A stretch of 64,000 nt of DNA from Gammaproteobacteria bacterium (GTDB lineage Bacteria; Pseudomonadota; Gammaproteobacteria; Ga0077536), in assembly GCA_009692365.1 (NCBI GenBank), contig SHZJ01000001.1, positions 1 through 64,000 on the forward strand, written 5' to 3'. A program made the position numbers and the translations under genes. Shown here piece by piece: positions 19,208 to 28,761 of the stretch. The notes below the pieces were generated by a model. It searched no databases. It saw only the letters and a program-made list of their open reading frames with translations, and had not been told where the DNA came from. The first letter of the stretch is position 1. Every line of letters starts with the position of its first letter.

Positions 19208-19960
19208 ATGCGCTTAGCGGGTAAACGCATCGTGGTGACGGGGGCTAGCAGCGGCATTGGGCGGGCGATCGCGGTGGCTTGCGCGCGCGAAGGCGCCACG
19301 CTGGTGTTGAGCTACCGCGACTCGGCCGCGGCCACTCAGGCTCTAGTGGACGAAATCCAGCAGGCGGGCGGGCGCGCTTTTGCGCACGCCGCGCAGGTCG
19401 GAGATCCGGCGGCGGTCGCCGCGCTAGTGGCCCAGGCAGACATCCTCCTGGGCGGCATCGACGCTTGGTGCAATGTGGCCGGGGCCGATATTTTAACCGG
19501 CCCCGGGGCCCACGATCCCGACTTGCAAAAGCTGGCGCGGCTCATCGACACCGACCTGCGCGGCACGATGCTCTGCGCCTGGGCGGCAGCCCCGGCGCTG
19601 CGGCGCTCGCGCGGTTGTTTGTTGAATACCTCGTGGGATTTGGCGCTCTGCGGGATGGGGGGGCGAAATCCCGAAATGTTCGCCGCCGTCAAAGCGGGCG
19701 TTACCGGCTTCACGCGCGCCCTGGCGCGTTCACTGGCCCCGGAGGTGCGGGTCAACGAGGTGGCCCCGGGGTGGATCGAAACCACGTTTGCCCAACACGA
19801 GATGGGGGCCGCCTATCGCGCTGGGATCGAGGCGGCAACCCCGCTGGCGCGCCTAGGACAGGCGCGCGAAGTGGCGGCGGCGGCGGTTTTCTTGCTCTCG
19901 GATGAGGCCTCGTTCATCAGCGGGCAAACGCTGAAAGTCAACGGCGGGCTGTCGAGCTAG
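19208..19960 (+). CDS. SDR-family NAD(P)-dependent oxidoreductase
   Basis: TGASSGIGRAIA Rossmann motif, NVAG, C-terminal SDEASFISGQTLKVNGG. Confidence 0.93.
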   Translation: MRLAGKRIVVTGASSGIGRAIAVACAREGATLVLSYRDSAAATQALVDEIQQAGGRAFAHAAQVGDPAAVAALVAQADILLGGIDAWCNVAGADILTGPGAHDPDLQKLARLIDTDLRGTMLCAWAAAPALRRSRGCLLNTSWDLALCGMGGRNPEMFAAVKAGVTGFTRALARSLAPEVRVNEVAPGWIETTFAQHEMGAAYRAGIEAATPLARLGQAREVAAAAVFLLSDEASFISGQTLKVNGGLSS

Positions 19961-19973
19961 CGCGGCGCCTGGG

Positions 19974-21227
19974 TCACGCATCGCGCGCCAAGCGTAGGCC
20001 GGAGAACTGCCAGCGCTGGTGCGGATAGAAAAAGTTGCGATAGGTCGGGCGGGCATGCCCGGCGGGCGTGACACAGCAGCTGCCGCGCAGCACCATCTGG
20101 TTGGCCATGAACTTCCCGTTGTACTCGCTCACGATCCCGGCCAACGGCGCGAAGCCCGGATAGGGCGTGTAGGCGCTGGCGGTCCATTGCCACACCTCCC
20201 CGTGGAGCTGCTGGAGCGCGCCCGTGGCGGGCGCAGCAGGGACCGGCGCCCAGCGTGCCGCGGCGAGCGCGCTCGGTGCTTGCGCGGCGGCGGCGTGTTC
20301 CCATTCAAACTCGGTGGGTAGCCGCGCGCCCGCCCAGCGCGCGTAAGCATCGGCTTCGTAATAGCTGAGGTGACACACCGGCGCGGCCGCCACGCAGGGT
20401 CGCCAGCCGCCCAGCGTAAATTCCTCCTCGCCGCTGGCGTCGCGCCAGTAGGCGGGATGTTGCCAGCCCTCCCGGGTGAGCGTCGACCAGCCGTCGGATA
20501 GCCACAGCGCGGGCGTTCGATAGCCACCCTCGCGCACGAACTGCGCGAACTCCGCGTGGGTGACCAAGCGGTTAGCGAGCGCAAAATCTCCGAGAAAATG
20601 CCGATGTTGGGGGCGCTCGTTGTCGAAGGCAAAAGCGCCGGTGGAGGTCCCGATGGGCACCACCCCGCCGGCTTGCGCCACCCAGCGCCAAGGCTCCGCG
20701 CTGGCCGGCGCGGGCGCTGGGGATTCCCGGTAGACCGGGCCTAGCGGATTGCAGGCAAACAGATGTTTGAGGTCCATCAGCAGCAACTCCTGATGTTGCT
20801 GCTCGTGCTGCAGACCCAGTTCCATCAGCTCGGCCACGGCGGCCGGCAAGTCGCCCGCCAGTGCGCGCAACAGCCGCTCGTCGATGAACGCGCGGTAAGC
20901 GAGCACTGCGGCCAGCGTGGGACGCGTAATCAACCCGCGCTGCGGCCGCGCGAACTGCGGCCCAACGGCCTGATAGTACGAATTGAACAGCGTCCGATAA
21001 CCCGGGAACGCTGACCTATAGGTAGGGTCGAGAGCCGCGAGGACGACGGTCTCAAAAAACCAAGTGGTGTGGGCGAGATGCCATTTGGCCGGGCTGGCAT
21101 CGGGCATCGATTGCGCCCCGGCATCTTCCGCGGAGAGCGGCTCCACCAGCCAACCGCTATGTTCACGGATGGCCCGATAGCGGCTGGCCAACGGGTGGCT
21201 GGTCAGCGCCTCGGCGGGCAGCTTCAT
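19974..21227 (-). CDS. egtB: EgtB-like (ergothioneine-biosynthesis type) sulfoxide synthase
   Basis: DinB-like plus FGE-sulfatase architecture; iron motif HEQQHQE (HX3HXE); VLRGSCCVTPAGHARPTYRNFFYPHQRWQFSGLRLAR; start at 21227 overlaps the upstream stop. Confidence 0.9.
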   Translation of the reverse strand: MKLPAEALTSHPLASRYRAIREHSGWLVEPLSAEDAGAQSMPDASPAKWHLAHTTWFFETVVLAALDPTYRSAFPGYRTLFNSYYQAVGPQFARPQRGLITRPTLAAVLAYRAFIDERLLRALAGDLPAAVAELMELGLQHEQQHQELLLMDLKHLFACNPLGPVYRESPAPAPASAEPWRWVAQAGGVVPIGTSTGAFAFDNERPQHRHFLGDFALANRLVTHAEFAQFVREGGYRTPALWLSDGWSTLTREGWQHPAYWRDASGEEEFTLGGWRPCVAAAPVCHLSYYEADAYARWAGARLPTEFEWEHAAAAQAPSALAAARWAPVPAAPATGALQQLHGEVWQWTASAYTPYPGFAPLAGIVSEYNGKFMANQMVLRGSCCVTPAGHARPTYRNFFYPHQRWQFSGLRLARDA

Positions 21228-21997
21228 GGACGACCTATCGCCAGGGTGTAGCGGCTCTCGCCGCTGATTTGGGTGTCGATCGCGTAACGCCGTTCGATAA
21301 ACTGCAGTTGTCCGGTTCGCCCCCGCAGCACCACGCTCGAACAACGCGTGCCGTAGCCCTCGCCGACAATAAACACGGCGGCCCCCCAGCCCTCGCGGGC
21401 TAGTCCAACGCCGGTCTGTGGCAGCAGGGCGTCGGCGGGTTGAGTCGTGTCGCGCAGGGCGTTCAGCAGCGCCGTGATGAGGTCTTCGCCGGTGCACGAG
21501 CGGGCGCGCGCATAGGCTAGTTTGAGTTGCGTGACCTTCGGCCATTCCTCGCCGAAAGCCCCGTTGCTCAGGCCATGGAGGCCACGGGCCAGCGGCGTTA
21601 CCTCGCCGGCGAGGTTGGACCAGATATGGGCGCTGTGGCGGTCGGCGGCGATCAGATTAACCCCGGCATACAGGGGCGCTGCGCGCGTGAGCGCGGCCGT
21701 GTACGCCGCTGAACTAGCCCCCGTTGGGCGCAAAAAGTCGCTGACTAAAAACCCCCGTGAACGCCCCGCTGGGCGGCTCTCGTTGCTGCGCACATTGGTC
21801 ACCGCCGCAAAGTGTCCCGCCCGATCGACACCCAACCACGTGCCCCCAGCGCTTAAATCGCGGCCGGCTAAGATAGTCGGTGCATCGTCCCAAGGTGCTG
21901 CAGCAGCGCTGGGGCGCGCGTGAAATTCATCCCGATTGGCCATCACCACGAGATCGTAATCCGCATGATCGTCAATCGCGGCAACCAGTACGCACAT
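21224..21997 (-). CDS. NRDE/TANGO2-family protein
   Basis: N-terminal MCVLVAA...VVMANRDEFHARPS. Confidence 0.92.
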   Translation of the reverse strand: MCVLVAAIDDHADYDLVVMANRDEFHARPSAAAAPWDDAPTILAGRDLSAGGTWLGVDRAGHFAAVTNVRSNESRPAGRSRGFLVSDFLRPTGASSAAYTAALTRAAPLYAGVNLIAADRHSAHIWSNLAGEVTPLARGLHGLSNGAFGEEWPKVTQLKLAYARARSCTGEDLITALLNALRDTTQPADALLPQTGVGLAREGWGAAVFIVGEGYGTRCSSVVLRGRTGQLQFIERRYAIDTQISGESRYTLAIGRP

Positions 21998-22024
21998 GGC
22001 ATAGCTCCGGCAGGTGGGGGGTGA

Positions 22025-22540
22025 TTAGTAGTGCAGGAGCGAGTGCACCCGGCACTCGCCCAAGGCGGCTCGCCCGTGCAGAAAATCGAGCTCAAGCAGG
22101 CAGGCGAAACCCACCACGACGACCCCGGGTTGGCCCGTTAGCACCAGACCGGCGGCGGCGGTGCCACCGGTGGCGAGGACGTCGTCGATCAGCAGGGCGC
22201 GGTCACCGGGGCGTAGCGCATCGCGCTGCATTTCCAGGGCGGCAGAGCCGTATTCCAAGTCGTATTCCACCCGGTGGGTGGCCCCTGGCAGCTTGCCGGG
22301 TTTGCGCAGCGGGACAAATCCGGCCCCCAGTTCCGCGGCCACCAGTGCGCCAAAAATGAAGCCCCGCGCCTCGATGCCCAGCACGACGCTCACCCCAGCG
22401 CCGCGAAAGGGCGCCACCAGCGCCTGCATGGCCGTCCGCCGCGCGTTGGGGTCTAGCAACAGCGGGGTGATGTCTTTGAACAAAATGCCGGGTTTGGGGA
22501 AATCAGGAATATCCCGAATATAGGCGGTGAGCGTTTCCAT
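22025..22540 (-). CDS. apt: Adenine phosphoribosyltransferase
   Basis: IPDFPKPGILFKDITPLL; PRPP motif ALLIDDVLATGGTAAA. Confidence 0.97.
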   Translation of the reverse strand: METLTAYIRDIPDFPKPGILFKDITPLLLDPNARRTAMQALVAPFRGAGVSVVLGIEARGFIFGALVAAELGAGFVPLRKPGKLPGATHRVEYDLEYGSAALEMQRDALRPGDRALLIDDVLATGGTAAAGLVLTGQPGVVVVGFACLLELDFLHGRAALGECRVHSLLHY

Positions 22541-22719
22541 CTGAGATTTTCCTCAAGGTCTTAACGAGCGCGCGGGTGAGCGCGGGTGGGTGGTTCGTCA
22601 GCGACCGCGGCGCGCCGCTGAAAGTCCGGCAAAATGCCCGGGGCTGGCACGCTGCTCGCGCCACTGCGCTCGCAGGCGTGGCGCGCGCGGTGTGGCGGTT
22701 CGCTCGGCGGCTCATAATT

Positions 22720-24162
22720 TCAAGTGGACCGATGGACCACGAGGTCTTGTCCGGGCTGTAATGCATGCGACCGCCGCAAGGCGTTCCACGCCAATAGCTG
22801 GTCCACCGAGACCTTGAATTGGCGCGAGATGGTCCACAAAGTGTCCCCCGCGCGCACCCGATAGTGGGTGATTCGGTGCGAATCGCGCGCAGTTTTGGCC
22901 GCCTTGGGCGCCGTTGGCTGCGCCGCCGCCACCCGGTGCGCGCTCGTGTGCGCGGCCAGCGCGGGCGGACGGCCCCCGCTGATTTTCATCGTTTGGCCGA
23001 CTTTTAGCGGCGTTTTCGGCTGCAGGCCGTTGGCGCGGGCCAACTGCTCCACGTGCAAGTCGTAGTGACGGGCGATGGTCCACAGTGATTCTCCGGCGCG
23101 CACCCGGTGCACCTGCTCGGCCACCGCTTGGTGTGCGGTCTTGGGCGGCACGGCGCGCGCGAGGGCGGGGATGGGGCTAGGTGGCAGCGTCTCCGCCAGC
23201 GCCAAGGCGGCGGCCGCCTGGGCCACCGGGATGAGGATCGTGGCGGGCTGCTCGGGGCCGGTATGGGCGCGCCGCCAGCCGGCGTTCAGGCGGATAAACT
23301 CTGGCTCCGGCACCCCAATGCGGGTCGCAAATTGGCGCAGATCGGTGGGTTGTTTGACGGCTAGCCGAGCGAAGTAGGGCCGGTTATCGACCGGTGGCAA
23401 CCTAATGCCGTAGCGCGCCGGCGCGCGGATGACCTCGGCCATTGCGAGCACTCTGGCGAGCAGTTGGCGGGTTTCTCGGCGCAGCGGTAGCGCCCACACG
23501 CTGGGTCGCGCTCCGCCGCGGGCTGAGGACGCCAGCATGCGTTCCAGCGCCCCCGAGCCCACGTTGTAGCCGGCGATAGCCAGCAGCCAATCTCCGTCAA
23601 AGCGCGTCGCGAGCGTTTGGAGATAGTCGATTGCGGCCGCGGTGGACTGCGTGACGTCCAGGCGTCCATCGTGCCAGGGCGTCTGCGTGAGGCCAAACGT
23701 CTTGCCTGTGCCCGCCATGAATTGCCACAAACCCGCCGCCCCATAGCGCGACCTGACCGTGGGGTTGTAACCGCTTTCCAACATGGGGAGGAGGGCGAGT
23801 TCCCCGGGCAATTTCTGGGCCGCGATTTCGCTGGCAACAAATTGGAGAAACGGCGCGCCGGTGGTGCCAAGGCGTTCCAACCAGCGCGGATTGGCTCGCA
23901 GCCACTGCACTTCGCGCACGACTTCCGGGCGCTGGGCCTGGCCTAAGGAAAATTGCCCCTGCAGGCTAGCCCAAAGGTCGGTGCTCGCCGGCTTGGGCGC
24001 CGTGCTCGGCGCCGTGCTGGTCGGTGCGACCCGGTCTTCGACCGGGGACGGCAGTTGGGGGCGCAGGCTTGCAGGCTTGAGCCGGTCGGTCCCGCAGCCC
24101 ACCAGCAACAGGATAATCAGGCCTGACGCGAGCGTCAGGGCGGGGCGTAGAAAGCCGTTCAT
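22720..24162 (-). CDS. mltD: Membrane-bound lytic murein transglycosylase D-like with two LysM domains
   Basis: Lipobox LLVGC, SLT motif MLESGYNPTVRSRYGAAGLWQFM, two LysM repeats (HRVRAGESLWTIARHY; YRVRAGDTLWTISRQF). Confidence 0.93.
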   Translation of the reverse strand: MNGFLRPALTLASGLIILLLVGCGTDRLKPASLRPQLPSPVEDRVAPTSTAPSTAPKPASTDLWASLQGQFSLGQAQRPEVVREVQWLRANPRWLERLGTTGAPFLQFVASEIAAQKLPGELALLPMLESGYNPTVRSRYGAAGLWQFMAGTGKTFGLTQTPWHDGRLDVTQSTAAAIDYLQTLATRFDGDWLLAIAGYNVGSGALERMLASSARGGARPSVWALPLRRETRQLLARVLAMAEVIRAPARYGIRLPPVDNRPYFARLAVKQPTDLRQFATRIGVPEPEFIRLNAGWRRAHTGPEQPATILIPVAQAAAALALAETLPPSPIPALARAVPPKTAHQAVAEQVHRVRAGESLWTIARHYDLHVEQLARANGLQPKTPLKVGQTMKISGGRPPALAAHTSAHRVAAAQPTAPKAAKTARDSHRITHYRVRAGDTLWTISRQFKVSVDQLLAWNALRRSHALQPGQDLVVHRST

Positions 24163-24288
24163 GGCCCTATGCTAGGCGGGGGGCTTTTACAGCGTCAACC
24201 TTTGGGCCGCGTTGTTCCCTGCTGTTGGACCTGCCAAAGTACGCCCTTAGGGTCTTTTCTAACCGCCCAGCAGAGTTTAAATTACCTC

Positions 24289-25074
24289 ATGAAACCAGCA
24301 TCTGCGCGCCATGGCGGTGACCAACTGCCGCCCGTCACGGACTTGCGCGATTGGTTTTGCGGCGCGGCTGGCCGCGCGGTCGCCCAGCGGGAAGCGGCCC
24401 TCGCCGATGAACTGCTCCAAGATCTCTTCGGCTACCACATCCTGCAGGTGGGCAGCGCCTACCCATATCCCCTCATCGCAGCCAGTCGCATTGGCCATCA
24501 AATAGTGATGGAGGCCACCCCGCTGGACGCGCCCGTGGTGGTGTTGGGTCGGGGTGACGCCCTGCCGTTCCAGCCCGCGGCCATCGATGTGCTGGTGCTG
24601 CCACACGTGCTGGAATTTGCCAGCGACCCGCATGGGGTCTTGCGTGAGGTGGAGCGGGTATTGATCCCCGAGGGCTACCTGTTGCTGTTTGGTTTTAATC
24701 CCTGGAGCCTGTACGGCGCTTGGCGGCTGGCGACTGGCTGGCGCGGGCGGGCGCCGTGGCACGGGCATTTCCTGTCCTTGTCACGACTCAAAGAGCGGCT
24801 GAGCGTGCTCGGCTTTGAAGTCGACCGCAGCGGCGGTTTATCCTACCGCCCGCCATTGCGGGACCCCGCGCGCTTGGCGAGTCTGGCGTGGGTCGAGCGG
24901 TTGGGGGCGCATTTCTGGCCGTTTGCGGGCAATGCCTTCTGGATCCTCGCCCGCAAGCGGGTGCTGGGCGCGCGGCCTATTCGCATGACAAGAGCCCGCC
25001 AGCGACGACTGCGCGCCACCGGTCGGGTGGAGCCCTCGGTCCGGCGCAATGAACTGGAACCCCCGGATGCCTGA
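24289..25074 (+). CDS. SAM-dependent methyltransferase (YafS-like position between mltD and rnhA)
   Basis: Methyltransferase-like region ([43 protein letters not shown]); ATG at 24289. Confidence 0.82.
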   Translation: MKPASARHGGDQLPPVTDLRDWFCGAAGRAVAQREAALADELLQDLFGYHILQVGSAYPYPLIAASRIGHQIVMEATPLDAPVVVLGRGDALPFQPAAIDVLVLPHVLEFASDPHGVLREVERVLIPEGYLLLFGFNPWSLYGAWRLATGWRGRAPWHGHFLSLSRLKERLSVLGFEVDRSGGLSYRPPLRDPARLASLAWVERLGAHFWPFAGNAFWILARKRVLGARPIRMTRARQRRLRATGRVEPSVRRNELEPPDA

Positions 25075-25534
25075 AAAAAATACCCCCGAGAACATCGTCA
25101 TTTATACCGATGGCGCGTGTCGAGGTAACCCGGGGCCGGGCGCGTGGGGTGCCCTGCTGCGCTGTGGGGACAAGGTCAAGGAGCTATCGGGCGCCGAGCC
25201 TGCCACGACCAACAATCGCATGGAGTTAATGGGGGCGATCGCCGCCCTGGAAGCGCTCAAGCGGCCTTGCCGCGTGGCGGTCTACACCGACTCGCAGTAC
25301 GTCAAAAAAGGCAGCACCGAGTGGATCAAGGACTGGATCAAGCGTGGTTGGCTCACCGCCGCACGCCAACCCGTGAAGAACGCCGACCTGTGGCAGCGCC
25401 TGCAAAGCGCAACGCAAGGCCATCACATTGAGTGGCATTGGGTGAAAGGCCACGCCGGCAACCCGGGGAACGAGCGGGTTGACGCACTGGCCAACGCCGC
25501 CCTCGACCAACTACTGGCGGATCCCCCGCTCTGA
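25049..25534 (+). CDS. rnhA: Ribonuclease HI
   Basis: [60 protein letters not shown]. Confidence 0.97.
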   Translation: MNWNPRMPEKNTPENIVIYTDGACRGNPGPGAWGALLRCGDKVKELSGAEPATTNNRMELMGAIAALEALKRPCRVAVYTDSQYVKKGSTEWIKDWIKRGWLTAARQPVKNADLWQRLQSATQGHHIEWHWVKGHAGNPGNERVDALANAALDQLLADPPL

Positions 25535-25559
25535 GCAACCCCTGGAGACCCGCCGCGCC

Positions 25560-26282
25560 ATGCGCCAAATCATCCTCGACACCGAAACCACCGGCCTGAC
25601 GGTGGAAGACGACCACCGCATCATTGAGATCGGTTGCATCGAGTTACGCCACCGACGAGTGACCGAGCACCGTTTCCACACCTACCTCAATCCGGAGCGC
25701 GAGGTGGACGCTGGCGCCGCCGCGGTCCACGGCATGACGCGGGATAAATTACGCGATGCGCCCCGTTTCGGCGATGTGGTGGAAGAATTTTTGGCCTTCG
25801 TGCGTGGCGCCGAACTGATTATTCACAACGCTGCCTTTGATGTGGGCTTTCTGGACCGCGAACTGGCGCGTGTAGGTCCCGCGTGGGGACGGCTGAGCGA
25901 CTATTGCAGCGTGTTCGACACGCTCACGTTGGCGCGTGAACTGCATCCCGGGCAGCGCAATAGTCTGGATGCCTTGTGCAAGCGCTATGAGGTGGACAAC
26001 GCCCATCGCAGTCTGCACGGCGCCCTGCTGGATGCCGAATTGCTCGCCGAGGTCTATCTCGGCCTGACGGGCGGGCAGGGCGCATTGAGTTTCGAGGGGG
26101 CGAGTGCCGGTGCGCGCGCCGCCCCGAGCGCGAACCTGGCAGCGGGCCTGCGGGTGCGGCCGCCGGGGGTCAGGTTGACGCCGAGCGAGGCCGACCTCAC
26201 CGCCCACGCGGCGCGCCTGGCGGTCATCGACCAGCGCAGCGCCGGTCGCTGTCTGTGGCTAGCCGCCAGTACCCCAGCCTGA
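25560..26282 (+). CDS. dnaQ: DNA polymerase III epsilon subunit
   Basis: MRQIILDTETTGLTVEDDHRIIEIGCIEL; HNAAFDVGFLDREL; ALLDAELLAEVYL. Confidence 0.96.
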   Translation: MRQIILDTETTGLTVEDDHRIIEIGCIELRHRRVTEHRFHTYLNPEREVDAGAAAVHGMTRDKLRDAPRFGDVVEEFLAFVRGAELIIHNAAFDVGFLDRELARVGPAWGRLSDYCSVFDTLTLARELHPGQRNSLDALCKRYEVDNAHRSLHGALLDAELLAEVYLGLTGGQGALSFEGASAGARAAPSANLAAGLRVRPPGVRLTPSEADLTAHAARLAVIDQRSAGRCLWLAASTPA

Positions 26283-26283
26283 T

Positions 26284-26595
26284 TTAGCTCACGGCCGCGG
26301 TGAGCTTTTGCAGTTCGCCGCTTTGGTAGAGGTCCATCACGATGTCGCAGCCGCCGACCAGTTCGCCGTCGATGAAAACCTGCGGGAAGGTTGGCCAAGA
26401 GGAGTAGCGCGGCAGGTGTTGCCGAAAATCTGGCTCCGACAAAATGTCGACCGCGTGGAATTCCGCCCCGCAGGCCTTGAGCGCCTGCGAGGTGCGCATG
26501 GAGAATCCGCACTGCGGAAACTGCGGCGTGCCCTTCATAAACAACACGATGTGGTGTCCTTCGACGACTTGCTTGATGCGTTCCATGATATCCAT
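26284..26595 (-). CDS. grxD: Monothiol glutaredoxin, Grx4 family
   Basis: FMKGTPQFPQCGFS active site; WPTFPQVFIDGELVGGCDI. Confidence 0.96.
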   Translation of the reverse strand: MDIMERIKQVVEGHHIVLFMKGTPQFPQCGFSMRTSQALKACGAEFHAVDILSEPDFRQHLPRYSSWPTFPQVFIDGELVGGCDIVMDLYQSGELQKLTAAVS

Positions 26596-26803
26596 TGAAT
26601 TACCTCGGCTGTCTAGAGTGTAAGTTACGCTCATTGTAGGGTTTTAGATGCGCGCGCGTGAAGCTTCATTTGGGTGGGCCGCAGCTCGTGAATGACGGCT
26701 GGGATGGCGTTAGGCTTGAATCTTCAAAGTCGCTCATTGAAAATAAGGGGCTAGGCCGCGTGTGCGGGCATTAAACATCGAATGAACCATTTGGGAGAAA
26801 GTT

Positions 26804-26899
26804 ATGAATCCACTCGAGACCTTGCAAGGCACCGTCGCTGCGGGCGTCGTGCTGGCCGTCCTTCTGGCCTATGTGGCCAAGCAACTCGTCGGCGCCTAA
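26804..26899 (+). CDS. Putative 31-aa single-pass membrane microprotein
   Basis: ATG at 26804 after gggagaaagtt: MNPLETLQGTVAAGVVLAVLLAYVAKQLVGA*, stop TAA 26897-26899; below the ORF-track length cutoff. Confidence 0.6.
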   Translation: MNPLETLQGTVAAGVVLAVLLAYVAKQLVGA

Positions 26900-26946
26900 G
26901 CCTGCGCTGACGAATGAACCAAAATCCCGCTTAAGGAGAATCGAGA

Positions 26947-27474
26947 ATGGAGATCGCAATATTCGACCGCTGGCTGCACATCGTCGCCGGTGTGATGTGG
27001 ATAGGCCTGCTGTATTACTTCAACTTCGTGCAGGTACCGGCCTTAGGGCAGGCCGCTGCAGAGGCTAACAGCGGCGGGCCTGGTGGGGCCGCCATCACGA
27101 AATATGTCGCGCCGCGAGCCTTGTTCTGGTTCCGGTATTCGGCGCTAGTCACGTGGCTGACCGGCGCCTACTACCTCCACGCCAGTCCCTACACCCTGCA
27201 CGGCGCGTTCACGCTCGGTTTAAGCGCTGAGCCGCGCAGCCTAGCCCTGACCGGCATCGGCATGGGCGCTTGGCTAGGCACCATCATGCTGCTGAACGTG
27301 TGGGGCTTGATCTGGCCTAACCAGAAGAAAATTCTCGGCATCGTGCCGGCTACCGACGAGCAGAAGGTGCACGCCCGCCGCGTCGCGTTCTTGGCCTCAC
27401 GCACCAACACGGCGCTCTCCATCCCGATGCTGATGTTCATGCAGTCTGGGCACGGTCTGCCGTTCTTCGGCTAA
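26947..27474 (+). CDS. Short PuuD/urate-oxidase-N-terminal-like integral membrane protein
   Basis: FDRWLHIVAGVMWIGLLYYFNFVQVPAL, RALFWFRYSALVTWLTGAYYL; about 4 TMs; RBS aaggagaatcgag. Confidence 0.8.
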   Translation: MEIAIFDRWLHIVAGVMWIGLLYYFNFVQVPALGQAAAEANSGGPGGAAITKYVAPRALFWFRYSALVTWLTGAYYLHASPYTLHGAFTLGLSAEPRSLALTGIGMGAWLGTIMLLNVWGLIWPNQKKILGIVPATDEQKVHARRVAFLASRTNTALSIPMLMFMQSGHGLPFFG

Positions 27475-27561
27475 GCCGACCGCACGGCGGCGCAACTTGG
27501 ACCCGGCCAACTGGCCGGGTCCAGCATTTCTAGCAACCCCGTTTTTGCGCAGAGTACGCCC

Positions 27562-28761
27562 ATGAACATCCCCGCTATCATGCCGACCTATGGTCGGATG
27601 AACGTCAAATTTGTGCGCGGCGCCGGGGTCTGGCTGTGGGATGACGAAGGCCGCCGCTATCTTGACGCCCTGAGCGGCATTGCGGTGTGTGGCCTCGGCC
27701 ACGCACATCCGCGCTTGGCCGCAGCGTTGTGTGCACAAGCCAGCGTGCTCTGGCACACCTCCAACCTGTACCGGGTCGAATGGCAGGAGCGACTGGCCGA
27801 AACCCTCATCGGCCGCAGCGCGCTGGACGCCGTCTTTTTTGCCAACTCGGGGGCGGAAGCTAACGAAGCCGCGATCAAAATCGCCCGCCTAGCGGGCCAT
27901 CGCGCCGGCGTAGAACGGCCGGTCATCATCGTCATGGACGGCAGTTTTCACGGGCGCACCCTCGGGGCGCTGAGCGCCACGGGCAACGCCAAGGTGCAAC
28001 AGGGCTTTGGGCCCTTGCTCGAGGGCTTTGTGCGGGTGCCGTACGGCGATGCGGCGGCGGTCGCGCGGGTAGTGGCGGAAAACCCGGCGGTGGTGGCGGT
28101 GATGGTCGAGCCCATTCAGGGCGAAGGCGGGGTGGTCGTGCCAGCCGCCGACTACCTCCCCGAACTGCGGGCACTGTGCGACCGCCACGGCTTGCTGTTG
28201 ATGCTGGATGAAGTCCAGACCGGCATGGGTCGGACCGGCCATTGGTTTGCCTGCCAAGGCATGGGCGTGCGCCCGGATGTCATGACGCTCGCGAAAGGAC
28301 TGGGTAACGGCTTTCCCATCGGCGCCTGCTTGGCCGCCGGGGCCGCGGCGGCGGTCTTGCAGCCGGGCTCGCACGGTTCCACTTTTGGGGGCAATCCGCT
28401 GGCGGCCTGTGTGGCCCAGACGGTGTGCGAGGTCATTGAAGAACAGCAACTGACCGCTCGCGCCGCGACTTTGGGCGTCGCCCTGCGCGCGGGCTTTAAA
28501 CGCGAACTGGCACATTTGCCAGGCTTCGTTGAGGTTCGGGGCCGCGGTTTGATGCTCGGTATCGTGCTCGACCGGCCCTGCGGCGTGTTGGTGCAACGGG
28601 CCCTGGAACAAGGCCTGCTGATCAACGTGACCGCCGAGCAGGTGCTGCGCTTGCTGCCCCCGCTGATCTTGAGCGACGAGGAAGCGGGCCTGATAGTGAC
28701 TGGGGTCAGCGCGTTGGTTGCGGCGTTTCTGGCTGAAACCTCCGTCCCGGCAGGCGCATGA
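27562..28761 (+). CDS. argD: Acetylornithine aminotransferase
   Basis: Class-III PLP motif LMLDEVQTGMGRTGHWFACQ; VMTLAKGLGNGFPIGA; next to argF. Confidence 0.95.
   Translation: MNIPAIMPTYGRMNVKFVRGAGVWLWDDEGRRYLDALSGIAVCGLGHAHPRLAAALCAQASVLWHTSNLYRVEWQERLAETLIGRSALDAVFFANSGAEANEAAIKIARLAGHRAGVERPVIIVMDGSFHGRTLGALSATGNAKVQQGFGPLLEGFVRVPYGDAAAVARVVAENPAVVAVMVEPIQGEGGVVVPAADYLPELRALCDRHGLLLMLDEVQTGMGRTGHWFACQGMGVRPDVMTLAKGLGNGFPIGACLAAGAAAAVLQPGSHGSTFGGNPLAACVAQTVCEVIEEQQLTARAATLGVALRAGFKRELAHLPGFVEVRGRGLMLGIVLDRPCGVLVQRALEQGLLINVTAEQVLRLLPPLILSDEEAGLIVTGVSALVAAFLAETSVPAGA

Noticed and set aside
22621-22650. gaaagtccggcaaaatgcccgg resembling part of an RNase P RNA core
   Set aside because: The full gaggaaagtccgggc signature and downstream ACANNA region are missing; resemblance is limited to a few bases.
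22503-22817. Short ORFs in the apt-mltD spacer
   Set aside because: No motif, mutually overlapping on both strands, compositionally typical of GC-rich noise.
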